A stretch of DNA of 64,000 nt, from contig NZ_BBXF01000002.1 of the NCBI RefSeq assembly GCF_001570585.1, forward strand, positions 124,001 through 188,000, read 5' to 3'. Shown piece after piece: positions 8,272 to 19,272 of the stretch. The position numbers were made by a program, and so were the translations under genes. Position 1 is the first letter of the stretch. Every line of letters begins with the position of its first letter. This stretch comes from Herbidospora daliensis (GTDB taxonomy: Bacteria; Actinomycetota; Actinomycetes; Streptosporangiales; Streptosporangiaceae). The notes beneath the pieces are model-generated. The model searched no databases. It was not told where the DNA came from and saw only the letters and a program-made list of their open reading frames with translations.

Positions 8272-8599
8272 GGAGTCCCAGGCCACCGGCCACCACGCGG
8301 TCGCGCCCACGCACACCCTGGAGGAGATCACCGGCGTCATCGGCTGCACCCCGGAGATCCAGGGTCAGCAGCCCGACATGCGCCAGGCGATGTGCACCGC
8401 CCCGACCTACCAGTCGGTGGTGCTCACCTTCCAGGCCGACAAGAACCAGACCGACTGGCTGAAGGGCGCCCAGGCCTACGGCGGCACCTACCTGGTCGGC
8501 ACCCGCTGGGTCGTCGTCGGCCCGGAGAAGGAGCTCAACGGGCTGATTCCCCGTCTCGGCGGCCACGTCGAAGTCGCCGAGCACGGCGGCCACTCCTAA
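8186..8599 (+). CDS. Hypothetical exported or membrane-anchored protein, partner of CopD-CtaG
   Basis: A 137-residue protein with an N-terminal hydrophobic segment (WTLPILALAAIPVIWWAI) and an exported domain with two cysteines (VIGCTPEIQ, RQAMCTAP) and His-rich ends (TGHHAVAP, EHGGHS), which could bind copper. A GGAGG lies upstream of ATG 8186. It overlaps the CopD-CtaG gene by 86 nt and the convergent amidohydrolase by 3 nt. The context suggests a copper-related role; this is inference, as I do not recognise the family. Confidence 0.65.
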   Translation: MPLVVTRRWTLPILALAAIPVIWWAIGGEESQATGHHAVAPTHTLEEITGVIGCTPEIQGQQPDMRQAMCTAPTYQSVVLTFQADKNQTDWLKGAQAYGGTYLVGTRWVVVGPEKELNGLIPRLGGHVEVAEHGGHS

Positions 8600-9735
8600 A
8601 CGGTCAGGCGGGCCCTGACCCGCTCGGCCCGCTCCCTGGCCGCGGCCGAGGTAGTCGCGACGCGGCGGCCCGCGACGAAGACGGCCCGCACGTCGCCCCG
8701 CCCCGCCGACCCGACGACCGCCCGCACCGGGTCGGTCACCGGGGCCATCCCGGGGCTGTCGGTGGAGATCATGACGAGGTCGGCCTGCTTGCCGGGCGTG
8801 AGGGAGCCGATCTCCCGGTCGAGCCCGATCGCGCGGGCGCCTTCGATGGTCGCCATAGTCAGCACCTCGGCCGCCGGGGTGCCCGGCAGCGCGGCCCGCA
8901 TGACCGAGAACAGGTCGCCGGGCACGGTGACGACGGTGTCGACCCCCAGCCCGGTCGTGACGCCGTGGGCCCGGAACCTGACGGTCTCCGGATTCCCGTG
9001 GCCCATCTGGGCCTCCACGGCCGGGGTGACCGTGGCGGTCGCGCCGGCGTCGGCCATCGTCTGCATCGCGTCGTCGGTGAAGCCGTTGCCGTGCACGACC
9101 ATCACGTCGGGGCCGAGCAGCCCGTGCCGGTGCAGGCTCTCGACCGCGCCGGTCCCGGTGGCGTGCAGGCTGATGTGCAGTCCGCGGTCCCGCGCCGCCT
9201 TCCAGTCGTGTACGGCCTCCTCGACCGGCCCGTAGACGGGACCGGTGGCGGCCAGGGCCAGGGTGATGTGCGCCGGTGGCCGGAGCCGGTCGAGCGCCGC
9301 CCGGTCGGGATGGGCGAACACCGCCCGGATGCCCGCTTCCCGTAACCCGTCGAGCGCGGCCTCCGGGTGGGGGACGTGCGACCAGTCGTAGACGGTGGTG
9401 ACACCCGCGTCGAGCGCGTCGAGCGCGCCCCAGTGGTTGGCGGCGTGGACGTCGTCCTCGGTGAACGCGGGCGCGAGGCGGCCGAGCACGAGGTCGAGGT
9501 AGTCGCCGAGGGTCGAGTCGGGGTTCAGCGACCTGAGCACGCTCTGCCAGACGTGGCGATGGGCGTCGACGAGGCCGGGCATGACGATCGCCCTCTCGGC
9601 GTCGACGACGTGGTCGGCGGTGAGGCCGTGGCCGACGACGGCGATCCGGCCGTCTTCGACGAGCAGGTCGCCCTCGACCACATGGGGCTCCGGGACGGTG
9701 TCGAGCAGGGTCGCGTTGGTGATGAGCGTGCGCAT
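8596..9735 (-). CDS. Amidohydrolase-family metal-dependent hydrolase/deaminase
   Basis: A 379-residue cytosolic enzyme of the amidohydrolase superfamily, closest in style to the 8-oxoguanine deaminase / chlorohydrolase group. The first metal motif is MPGLVDAHRHVWQS (HxH). Further ligands are in LHISLHATG and VMVVHGNGF (His), and the catalytic Asp is in TTGLGVDT. The C-terminal strand GKQADLVMI is typical. It is divergent from a MarR regulator, with two tandem palindromes between the genes, so it is probably controlled by that regulator. Substrate unknown; a cyclic amidine or purine-like compound is plausible. Confidence 0.82.
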   Translation of the reverse strand: MRTLITNATLLDTVPEPHVVEGDLLVEDGRIAVVGHGLTADHVVDAERAIVMPGLVDAHRHVWQSVLRSLNPDSTLGDYLDLVLGRLAPAFTEDDVHAANHWGALDALDAGVTTVYDWSHVPHPEAALDGLREAGIRAVFAHPDRAALDRLRPPAHITLALAATGPVYGPVEEAVHDWKAARDRGLHISLHATGTGAVESLHRHGLLGPDVMVVHGNGFTDDAMQTMADAGATATVTPAVEAQMGHGNPETVRFRAHGVTTGLGVDTVVTVPGDLFSVMRAALPGTPAAEVLTMATIEGARAIGLDREIGSLTPGKQADLVMISTDSPGMAPVTDPVRAVVGSAGRGDVRAVFVAGRRVATTSAAARERAERVRARLTV

Positions 9736-9746
9736 GCCGCGAATTC

Positions 9747-9770
9747 CTTTCAGGAAAGCTTTTCAGAAAG
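9747..9770. promoter_or_regulatory. Tandem palindromes, probable MarR operators
   Basis: Two adjoining 12-bp dyads fill this stretch: CTTTCAGGAAAG (9747-9758) and CTTTTCAGAAAG (9759-9770). They lie between the divergent amidohydrolase and MarR genes, 11 bp from the former start. The position and symmetry fit an autoregulatory MarR operator. Confidence 0.5.
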
Positions 9771-9799
9771 CTATCAAGCGAGGCATCTACACTCAAGCC

Positions 9800-10291
9800 G
9801 TGGATCGTGTGGACGAGATGATCGCCAGGTGGCGGGCCGAACTCCCCCGGGCCGCCACGACAGAGCTGGAGATCGTCAAGCGGTCGGGGCGGCTGAAGGG
9901 GATGATCGAGGAGGTCACCGCCCGCGTCCTGGGCGCCCACGGCCTGACCTACGCCGACTTCGACGTGCTCGCCACGCTGCGCCGCGAGGGCGCGCCCTAC
10001 CGCCTCAAGCCGAGCGGGTTGTCGAACCATCTGATGCTCACCACGGGCGGCACCAGCAACATCCTCCAGCGCCTCCAGACGGCCGGGTTGATCGTCCGCG
10101 AGCCCGATCCGGCCGACGGCAGGTCGTCCTGGGTCAGGCTCACGCCCGAGGGCGTCGCCAAGGCCGAACAACTCTCCCTGGAGACGACGCAAGCCCATCG
10201 GGACTTGTTGTCGCCCGTCCCGCCCGAACGCCTTCGCGCCCTCGCCGACCTGCTGCGCGACGTGCTGACCGACCTGGGCGACGGCGTCTGA
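9800..10291 (+). CDS. MarR-family transcriptional regulator
   Basis: A 163-residue winged-helix regulator. The helix-turn-helix is LKPSGLSNHLMLTTGGTSNI near residue 75, followed by RLQTAGLIVREPDPADGRSS, the conserved wing (D-x-R-S) of MarR proteins. The GTG 9800 start (VDRVDEMIARW) was chosen for length and because the palindromes lie upstream of it. It is divergent from the amidohydrolase, the usual arrangement for a ligand-responsive repressor of a catabolic gene. Confidence 0.85.
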   Translation: MDRVDEMIARWRAELPRAATTELEIVKRSGRLKGMIEEVTARVLGAHGLTYADFDVLATLRREGAPYRLKPSGLSNHLMLTTGGTSNILQRLQTAGLIVREPDPADGRSSWVRLTPEGVAKAEQLSLETTQAHRDLLSPVPPERLRALADLLRDVLTDLGDGV

Positions 10292-10360
10292 TGTGAAGGT
10301 TTTGTGATTGCGGGCACAAAGTTCAACACCTGAAGACTTCCCACCAATACGCTGTCCGCC

Positions 10361-11041
10361 ATGAGGCGATTAATCGCATTCGCCGGGAGCGCGGCCATGG
10401 TGGGCACGGTTCTCGCCACCCCGGCCGCCGCCGCGCCCGCCGACCCCCTCCAGGCACTCGCGGCCAGACTCGAAAGCGCCCACGGGGTGCATTACGAGAC
10501 GGTGCAGAGAACCGACGACACCACCTTCAGAATCTACGGCGACCTGCAGTTCGGGTGGTCCCGGGTGAAGGCCAACCGCGCCATCGTGGAGAAGGCCCTC
10601 GGGCCGACCGCCACGCAGGAGGAGCGGCACGAGAACATCAGCGAGACCATCTGGGTCGGCGACGCCGTCTACCACGACGACGACAACGGCGGATGGAAGC
10701 TGAAGAAAGACGTGACGGCCGCCGGGCTCGACGATCCCGCCTTGCACGCGTTGTCGGTGGCGGAAGTCGGCGCACTGCTGGAATCGGCGAAGAAGAAGTC
10801 CCCCGGGGGCGTCCTCGACGGAGTGTCGACGACGGTCTACGAAGGCCGGAGACGCGGGCAGACGCGTGTGACGGACTGGAAGGTCTGGATCGGCAGTGAC
10901 GGTCTGATTCGGCGGATCACGAGTGACACGGCGAAAAAGAATGGAAAAGACCGCACGGTCCGCGACACCTATCTGACGGAATGGGGCAAGCAGGTCTGGA
11001 TCTACGCCCCTGACCAGCGGTTTGTCACTTCCACTTCTTGA
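10361..11041 (+). CDS. Secreted protein, paralogue of the 11132 gene
   Basis: A 226-residue protein with a signal peptide (GSAAMVGTVLATPAAAA). The mature part resembles LppX/LprAFG-type beta-sheet proteins: LESAHGVHYETVQRT, an IYGDLQFGWSRV strand, a WKVWIGSDGLIRRITSD motif and a final YLTEWGKQVWIYAP. The next gene shares all of these features in order. No lipobox, so it is exported rather than lipid-anchored. Function unknown; a lipid-carrier or assay-domain role is only a guess. Confidence 0.7.
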   Translation: MRRLIAFAGSAAMVGTVLATPAAAAPADPLQALAARLESAHGVHYETVQRTDDTTFRIYGDLQFGWSRVKANRAIVEKALGPTATQEERHENISETIWVGDAVYHDDDNGGWKLKKDVTAAGLDDPALHALSVAEVGALLESAKKKSPGGVLDGVSTTVYEGRRRGQTRVTDWKVWIGSDGLIRRITSDTAKKNGKDRTVRDTYLTEWGKQVWIYAPDQRFVTSTS

Positions 11042-11066
11042 TAGAACCAGTTTCGTAACGTCCGTT

Positions 11067-11097
11067 GATAACCCTGTCCGGATAGGACAGGGTTATC
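11067..11097 (+). terminator. Strong hairpin terminator
   Basis: A perfect 13-bp stem (GATAACCCTGTCC with GGACAGGGTTATC) and 5-nt loop lies 26 bp after the 10361 gene and 35 bp before its paralogue. It probably ends the first transcript so the paralogues have separate promoters. No U-run is evident. Confidence 0.7.
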
Positions 11098-11131
11098 GGC
11101 AATCACGAACAAACGGGGTGACGGTTTAACA

Positions 11132-11971
11132 ATGAGGCGATTAATCGCGACCGCTGCGGCGTTCGTCATGGTGACCGCGCTGACCACGGGGGCGGCGCAG
11201 GCCAAGGCGGCAGACCCGGTGGCGGCGCTGGCGGCGCAGCTCAAGAGCGCCCACGGCGTGCACTTCAACTCGGTCAGCCAGATCCGACCCACGCTCGGGT
11301 TTAAGAGCAGGTCGTACGGCAACCTTCAGTTCGGCCGCTCGCGCGTGACGGCGAGCGACGTCATCAGCACGAGCTCCTACGACGGCGAGATCCCGAAGGA
11401 GCTCACCGAGCTCTTCGGCGACTTCTCCGAGACGGCCTCTCAGACGATCAACGTCAAGGGCGCCACGTATGTGAGCGGCGGCATGGTCGACTACCTCGAC
11501 CTGCCTCCGGGCAAGACCTGGCTCCGGGTCAAGGGCAAGGGCAACCAGTCGGGGCTGGGCGGCACGGCCATCAACGTGCTGTCGCCCAGTGAACTGCGCA
11601 ACCTGCTCAAGTCGACCACGTCGAAGAAGGCGGGCGGGACCGTCAACGGGGTGGCGACCACGCTCTACACGGGCAAGCAGCGCCTCAACCTGAGCCTGCC
11701 CGACTTCCCGCTCCTCTGGACGCTCAACTGGAAGTTGTGGATCGGCACCGAAGACGGTCTGATCCGCCGCATCACCACCCACGACGTCCTGCAGACCTGG
11801 GACAAGAACGGCAAAGAGCAGAAGGTCATCCTGGGCAGCGACACCCACCTGACCAACTGGGGCAAGAAGGTCTGGATCGACGCTCCCGCCGAGAAGTACG
11901 TGGCGGAGATCGGCGAGACCTTCTCCAGCTTCAAGCCGAACGTCATCGGCGCGATCAACCTGGGCGACTGA
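11132..11971 (+). CDS. Secreted protein, paralogue of the 10361 gene
   Basis: A 279-residue exported protein with signal peptide (FVMVTALTTGAAQAKA). Shared landmarks with the upstream gene are LKSAHGVHFNSVSQI, SYGNLQFGRSRV, LSPSELRNLLKS, WKLWIGTEDGLIRRITTH and HLTNWGKKVWIDAPAEKY, in the same order, so the pair is a tandem duplication. This copy is longer through insertions in the middle. The first 17 nt of both genes are identical, including the 12-bp palindrome GCGATTAATCGC. Function unknown. Confidence 0.7.
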   Translation: MRRLIATAAAFVMVTALTTGAAQAKAADPVAALAAQLKSAHGVHFNSVSQIRPTLGFKSRSYGNLQFGRSRVTASDVISTSSYDGEIPKELTELFGDFSETASQTINVKGATYVSGGMVDYLDLPPGKTWLRVKGKGNQSGLGGTAINVLSPSELRNLLKSTTSKKAGGTVNGVATTLYTGKQRLNLSLPDFPLLWTLNWKLWIGTEDGLIRRITTHDVLQTWDKNGKEQKVILGSDTHLTNWGKKVWIDAPAEKYVAEIGETFSSFKPNVIGAINLGD

Positions 11972-11984
11972 CGCCCGACCCCCG

Positions 11985-12012
11985 CCCCGCCGGTTCGGCA
12001 GAATCGGCGGGG
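11985..12012 (+). promoter_or_regulatory. Hairpin covering the start region of the ECF sigma gene
   Basis: CCCCGCCG (11985-11992) can pair with CGGCGGGG (12005-12012). The right arm contains the only purine-rich ribosome-binding sequence and the first base of the GTG start at 12012. It could act as a weak terminator for the preceding gene or hide the start of the sigma factor. Confidence 0.4.
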
Positions 12013-12821
12013 TGACGTCTTTCGAGGAAGTCGCCGGCTACCGCGACGAACTGCGGGCCCACTGCTACCGCATGCTCGGCTCCATGGACGACGCCGAGGA
12101 CGCCGTACAGGAGACCCTCCAGCGCGCCTGGCGCAACCTCGACGGGTTCGAGGGCTCGGTGCGGCCCTGGCTCTACAAGATCGCCACCAACCGGGCGCTG
12201 ACCATGATCGGGCAGCGGCGGCAGCCGATCGAGCTCGGGCCGCCGATCTTCGTCGAGAGCGCCGAATCACAGGTGCTCATCCGGGAGAGCGTCGAGCTGG
12301 CCTTCGTGGCCGCCATCCACCACCTGACCCCGCCGCAGCGGGCCGCGCTGCTGCTGCGCGACGTGCTCGGCTACTCGGCCCGGGAGGCCGCCGACCTGCT
12401 CGGCACCTCGCCCGCCGCGGTGCACAGCGCGGTCAGGCGGGCCCGCGCGGCGCTGGCCGAGCAGGACGCGCTCGGCGAGGAGGGCCAGCGCGAAGCCGCC
12501 GCCCGCTACGCCGACGCCTGGGCCGCCGGCGACCTCGACGCCATCGTCGGCATGCTGACCGACGACGCCCGCTACACGATGCCGCCGCTCGACGAGCGCT
12601 ACCACGGCCACGCGGAGATCAGGCGGTTCCTGGTGGAGGGCCCGCTCCAGTACGGCTGGCGCTTCGCGCCGACCGCGTCGCCGAAGGTCTGGCTCACCTA
12701 CCTGATCGACGACGGCGTCGAGGTGCCTGTCAGCCTCGACATCCTCGTCTTCCGCAGGTCGAAGATCTCCGCGGTCATCTCGTTCATCGGCGACGAATTC
12801 GTGAAGTTCCTCGGGTTGTAG
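12012..12821 (+). CDS. ECF sigma factor with SnoaL-like C-terminal domain (SigG type)
   Basis: A 269-residue RNA polymerase sigma factor. Region 2 is about residues 10-75 (AHCYRMLGSMDDAEDAVQET, then WLYKIATNRAL). Region 4 is about 100-150 (LTPPQRAALLLRDVLGYSAR, then SPAAVHSAVRRARAAL). The C-terminal 110 residues form a SnoaL/NTF2-like domain (RYADAWAAGDLDAIVGMLTD), found in the SigG/TIGR02960 group. No anti-sigma gene is adjacent; such factors are thought to be controlled by their own C-terminal domain. The gene 4 bp downstream encodes another SnoaL-like protein. Confidence 0.88.
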   Translation: MTSFEEVAGYRDELRAHCYRMLGSMDDAEDAVQETLQRAWRNLDGFEGSVRPWLYKIATNRALTMIGQRRQPIELGPPIFVESAESQVLIRESVELAFVAAIHHLTPPQRAALLLRDVLGYSAREAADLLGTSPAAVHSAVRRARAALAEQDALGEEGQREAAARYADAWAAGDLDAIVGMLTDDARYTMPPLDERYHGHAEIRRFLVEGPLQYGWRFAPTASPKVWLTYLIDDGVEVPVSLDILVFRRSKISAVISFIGDEFVKFLGL

Positions 12822-12825
12822 GGGT

Positions 12826-13212
12826 ATGGACGACATCCGCAAGCTGATCGAGACCTGGGCCCGCGCGGTCCACGACGGCGACCTGGAGCAGGTCACCGCC
12901 CACCACACCGACGACGTGGTCATGTTCGACGTGCCGCCCCCGTACGAGGGGGTGCGCGGCCTCGACGCCTACCGGGCCACCTGGCCCGGCTTCTTCGAGT
13001 GGCAGCGCTCGGGGGCGGTCTTCGACATCGAGTCGCTCGACGTCGTCGAGGGGACCGACGTCGCGTTCGCCCACGCCCTGGCTCGCTGCGCCGACGCCGC
13101 CGACGACGGCCCGGCGCGGCTGCGCCTCACCTTCGGCCTCAAGAAGATCGACGGGACGTGGCAGATCGCCCACGAGCACCACTCGTTCCCCATGGAGCAC
13201 GCGGATGAGTGA
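12826..13212 (+). CDS. SnoaL/NTF2-like protein
   Basis: A 128-residue cone-shaped NTF2-fold protein of the YybH/DUF4440 type: RKLIETWARAVHDGDLEQV, VVMFDVPPPYEGVRGLDAY and GTWQIAHEHHSFPM with a His pair at the end. It starts at ATG 12826, 4 bp after the sigma gene, so they are co-transcribed. The product may be a small-molecule enzyme or a ligand sensor; the fold alone does not decide. Confidence 0.8.
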   Translation: MDDIRKLIETWARAVHDGDLEQVTAHHTDDVVMFDVPPPYEGVRGLDAYRATWPGFFEWQRSGAVFDIESLDVVEGTDVAFAHALARCADAADDGPARLRLTFGLKKIDGTWQIAHEHHSFPMEHADE

Positions 13213-13246
13213 ACCATCCGCGACGCCCGGCCCTAGGGCCTGAGCG

Positions 13247-13286
13247 ACGGCCGCCGAGGTGCCCGAACCGGCACCTCGGCGGCCGT
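13247..13286. terminator. Bidirectional hairpin terminator
   Basis: A perfect 17-bp stem (ACGGCCGCCGAGGTGCC with its complement) and 6-nt loop lies between the convergent 12826 gene and metH. It can serve both strands. Confidence 0.8.
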
Positions 13287-13306
13287 TGAAAGGCGTCCGG
13301 GGCTCT

Positions 13307-16843
<3,537 letters not shown>

Positions 16844-16865
16844 TGAGCCTCCTCCGAACGATGGA

Positions 16866-16940
16866 AGAGGCGACCTTGTCGGGGTGGTTCCAGCCGAGCG
16901 TGGCGGGCGTTGACCAGCCCGTTGCAGCGCCTCTCGACCT
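16866..16940 (-). ncRNA. S-adenosylhomocysteine (SAH) riboswitch upstream of metH
   Basis: In the metH leader, read on the minus strand, GTCGAG pairs with CTCGGC (P1, one G-U pair), CGGGC pairs with GCCCG across an 8-nt loop (inner stem), and AGAGGCG pairs perfectly with CGCCTCT to form the H-type pseudoknot. Single-stranded core segments CTGCAAC and CCACGCTCGG match the conserved SAH class core (consensus CUGCRAC and CCAGGCUCGG) with one change. The 3' pseudoknot arm ends just before the ribosome-binding site. SAH riboswitches are known upstream of metH and ahcY and turn expression on when SAH rises. Confidence 0.85.
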
Positions 16941-16947
16941 GCCGACT

Positions 16948-16973
16948 AGTTTAACAAACGCCCCGCGTGTCAA
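16948..16973 (-). promoter_or_regulatory. Probable metH promoter
   Basis: On the minus strand a perfect -35 box TTGACA (16973-16968) is followed by an AT-rich stretch with TAAACT (16953-16948), although the 14-nt spacing is short and the true -10 may be shifted a few bases. Transcription would begin next to the riboswitch 5' arm. Confidence 0.5.
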
Positions 16974-16979
16974 GACCAT

Positions 16980-16991
16980 CGAAACTTTTCG
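16980..16991. promoter_or_regulatory. CGAAA-type palindrome upstream of xylanase
   Basis: CGAAACTTTTCG is a 12-bp dyad (CGAAA-CT-TTTCG). It resembles the GAAA-N-TTTC palindromes described upstream of Streptomyces xylanase genes. A related CGAAACTTTC lies upstream of the acetylxylan esterase at 40526. Confidence 0.45.
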
Positions 16992-17041
16992 GCTTCTCAA
17001 ACTGGGTCTTTCTCACTTTGCCCGAGAAGGTTAGCATCCGA

Positions 17042-17060
17042 TTTCGGAACATCTCCGAAA
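17042..17060. promoter_or_regulatory. 19-bp palindrome upstream of xylanase
   Basis: TTTCGGA-ACATC-TCCGAAA has perfect 7-bp arms and begins 55 bp before the xylanase ATG. Its left half plus spacer, TTTCGGAACA, recurs 57 bp before the CE4 esterase start at 40553. Probable repressor or activator site for xylan-degrading genes. Confidence 0.55.
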
Positions 17061-17096
17061 CATTTTGGAGCCTGACCCCCCAAAGGAGAACGTTCG

Positions 17097-18263
17097 ATGA
17101 GACGACTGGTGGTCATCGCGGCCACGGCGCTCGGACTCGTGGCTGTGCTCAGCCAGGGACCCGTGTCGGCTAACGGGCGGCCCCCGGCCGTACAGGACCA
17201 GAGCCTGAAAGCCCTGGCCGCCCGGCACAACCTGGCGATCGGCACCGCGATCAGCAACGACGCCCTGGCGGAGCCGCAGTACAAGGCCATCGCCACCCGG
17301 GAGTTCAACAGCGTCACCCACGAGAACGCCATGAAGTGGGAGAGCCTCGAACCCACCCGCGGCACCTACAACTGGGGCCCCGCCGACGCGCTGATGGACT
17401 TCGCCAAGAAGAACAACCAGAAGGTCCGCGGCCACGTGCTCGTGTGGCACAACCAGCTGCCGGCCTGGCTGACCGAAGGCGTCGCCAACGGCACGATCTC
17501 CAAGACCGAACTGCGCGACCTGCTCAAGAAGCACATCACGACCGTGGTGAAGCGCTACAAGGGCAAGATCTGGCAGTGGGACGTCGTCAACGAGGCCGCC
17601 AGCGACCCGTGGGACAGCCCCTCGGAGATCCACCTGAAGGGCTTCTGGGCGCAGAACCTCGGCCCGACCTACATCGCCGACGCCTTCCGCTGGGCCCGCG
17701 CCGCCGACCCCCACGCGCTGCTGTTCTACAACGACTACAACATGGAGGCCTTCGGCGACCGCGGCCCCTCCGACAAGGTGTGGTTCATCTACAACCTGAT
17801 CAAGAACCTGCGCGCCCAGGGCGTGCCGATCGACGGCTTCGGCTCCCAGGGCCACCTGGGGACCCAGTACGGGAACTTCGACACCTTCCAGGTGAAGGAG
17901 GTCCTGGACGCGTTCTCCGACCTGGGCATGGTTTCCGCCCTGACCGAGGTCGACGTGCGCAGCCAGATGACGGCCGGGGTGCAGTCGGGCGACACCAACG
18001 AGATCAACCCGCGCCTCCAGGCGTCGGCGTCGAACTTCAGCGTGCTGATGCAGGCGTGTCTGCTGAACCGGAACTGCCTGTCGTACACGGTGTGGGGCTT
18101 CACGGACAAGCACTCGTGGGTGCCGACGTGGTTCACCAACCCGCCGGAGGGCCTGGCGACGCTGTACGACGAGAACTATCAGCCGAAGCGGGCGTACAAC
18201 TCGATCAAGGCTGACCTGGTGTTCGCGGGCCCGCCGAACGTCCAGCCCCGACCGCGCCGCTAG
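17097..18263 (+). CDS. Secreted endo-1,4-beta-xylanase, GH10
   Basis: A 388-residue secreted enzyme that cuts the xylan backbone. The signal peptide is about residues 1-25 (ending GPVSA). The single GH10 TIM barrel has NSVTHENAMKWESLEPTRG, VRGHVLVWHNQLPAWL (substrate-binding His), WQWDVVNEAASDP (acid/base Glu) and VSALTEVDVRSQ (nucleophile Glu). It ends LYDENYQPKRAYNSIKADL with no carbohydrate-binding module, unlike many actinomycete xylanases. It has its own promoter region with two palindromes and a terminator, so it is monocistronic. Confidence 0.96.
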   Translation: MRRLVVIAATALGLVAVLSQGPVSANGRPPAVQDQSLKALAARHNLAIGTAISNDALAEPQYKAIATREFNSVTHENAMKWESLEPTRGTYNWGPADALMDFAKKNNQKVRGHVLVWHNQLPAWLTEGVANGTISKTELRDLLKKHITTVVKRYKGKIWQWDVVNEAASDPWDSPSEIHLKGFWAQNLGPTYIADAFRWARAADPHALLFYNDYNMEAFGDRGPSDKVWFIYNLIKNLRAQGVPIDGFGSQGHLGTQYGNFDTFQVKEVLDAFSDLGMVSALTEVDVRSQMTAGVQSGDTNEINPRLQASASNFSVLMQACLLNRNCLSYTVWGFTDKHSWVPTWFTNPPEGLATLYDENYQPKRAYNSIKADLVFAGPPNVQPRPRR

Positions 18264-18271
18264 TTCACGAA

Positions 18272-18306
18272 GGGGCCGTGTCGCACACGACGTGTGACAC
18301 GGCCCC
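18272..18306 (+). terminator. Xylanase gene terminator
   Basis: GGGGCCGTGTC (18272-18282) pairs perfectly with GACACGGCCCC (18296-18306), 9 bp after the xylanase stop; the loop can pair further. Confidence 0.75.
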
Positions 18307-18327
18307 GGTCGTGAACGATCACCATGA

Positions 18328-19272
18328 GTGGAACCCGATTTGGTCAGCCCCATCGAGACCGTTCTGGCCTCGGTGATCAGATTGAACGTCCAGCCCTCAC
18401 GAGATGGCTCCCCCAAACGCCATCAGCCGCTGACCTTGTTGTGGGCCATCGGCAGGGCGGTCCGGGGCGAGGAACGCATGGCGGAGTGGCCCGAGGTCAA
18501 GCGGAAGGTCGCCGGCCTGATACGGCAGTTCGGCCGAGCGGGCGACGCCGCCACCCCGCACTATCCGTTCTTCGCCCTGCGCAACACCCCGCTCTGGGAA
18601 CTGTCCGAGACCCCGCCCGAAGAGGGCACTCGCCACCTGACATGGTTGAACTCTGCGGATCCGGCCATCAGGGGCGGCTTCCGGCCAGCCATCCATGATC
18701 TGTTGACCCGTTCGCGGGACGCCGCCGACCTCGTGGTCGATCAGCTGCTGCACGACTACTTCGACGGCGTCGACGAGGCCGCGCTACTGGGAGCGGTCGG
18801 CCTGACCGACACGGCGGCGGCCCGCCGCGACTTCACGGGCGCGCTGACCTATGAGGCCACCGTCGCCAGGCGCGGCGAACAGGCGATGCTCCGAAGGCTG
18901 CTGATCCGCGGCGGAGCCAGATGCGCGCTGTGCGGGGCCGAGTTGCCCGAGCGGCTTCTCGTGGCGGCGCACATCAAGAGGCGCACCGACTGCGACGAGC
19001 GGGAACGGCGGGATCTCGACAACGTGGCCATGCTGGCGTGCACGCTGGGCTGCGACAGCCTCTACGAGCACGGCTACATCAAGATCTCGGACGACGGCCT
19101 GGTCGAGCTCAGCCCCGAACTCGCCAGCCACCCCGACCTGCACGATCGCGCGAGCCGCCTCGCCGGACGCCCTGTGGCGGTGTGGCAGGACTCAAGCAGG
19201 GGCTACTTCGCCTGGCACGCCACGAACGTCTTCCGTAGGCAGGCTCGCGACGAATCTTGCCAGGACCGGTGA
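18328..19272 (+). CDS. HNH restriction endonuclease, phosphorothioate-DNA-binding (SBD-HNH) type
   Basis: A 314-residue protein in two parts. The N-terminal part (to about 175) has RHQPLTLLWAIGRAVRGEER and HYPFFALRNTPLWEL, the pattern of the sulphur-binding domain of ScoMcrA-like type IV endonucleases, where the Y-P-x-x-A segment contacts the phosphorothioate. The C-terminal part is an HNH nuclease: RCALCGAEL (zinc Cys pair), LLVAAHIKRRTDCDE, RDLDNVAMLACTLGCDSLY and EHGYIKIS. It would cut foreign DNA bearing Dnd-type modification. It stands alone between a xylanase and LysR. Its 3' end overlaps the convergent LysR gene by 81 bp. The domain assignment is from motif memory. Confidence 0.75.
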   Translation: MEPDLVSPIETVLASVIRLNVQPSRDGSPKRHQPLTLLWAIGRAVRGEERMAEWPEVKRKVAGLIRQFGRAGDAATPHYPFFALRNTPLWELSETPPEEGTRHLTWLNSADPAIRGGFRPAIHDLLTRSRDAADLVVDQLLHDYFDGVDEAALLGAVGLTDTAAARRDFTGALTYEATVARRGEQAMLRRLLIRGGARCALCGAELPERLLVAAHIKRRTDCDERERRDLDNVAMLACTLGCDSLYEHGYIKISDDGLVELSPELASHPDLHDRASRLAGRPVAVWQDSSRGYFAWHATNVFRRQARDESCQDR

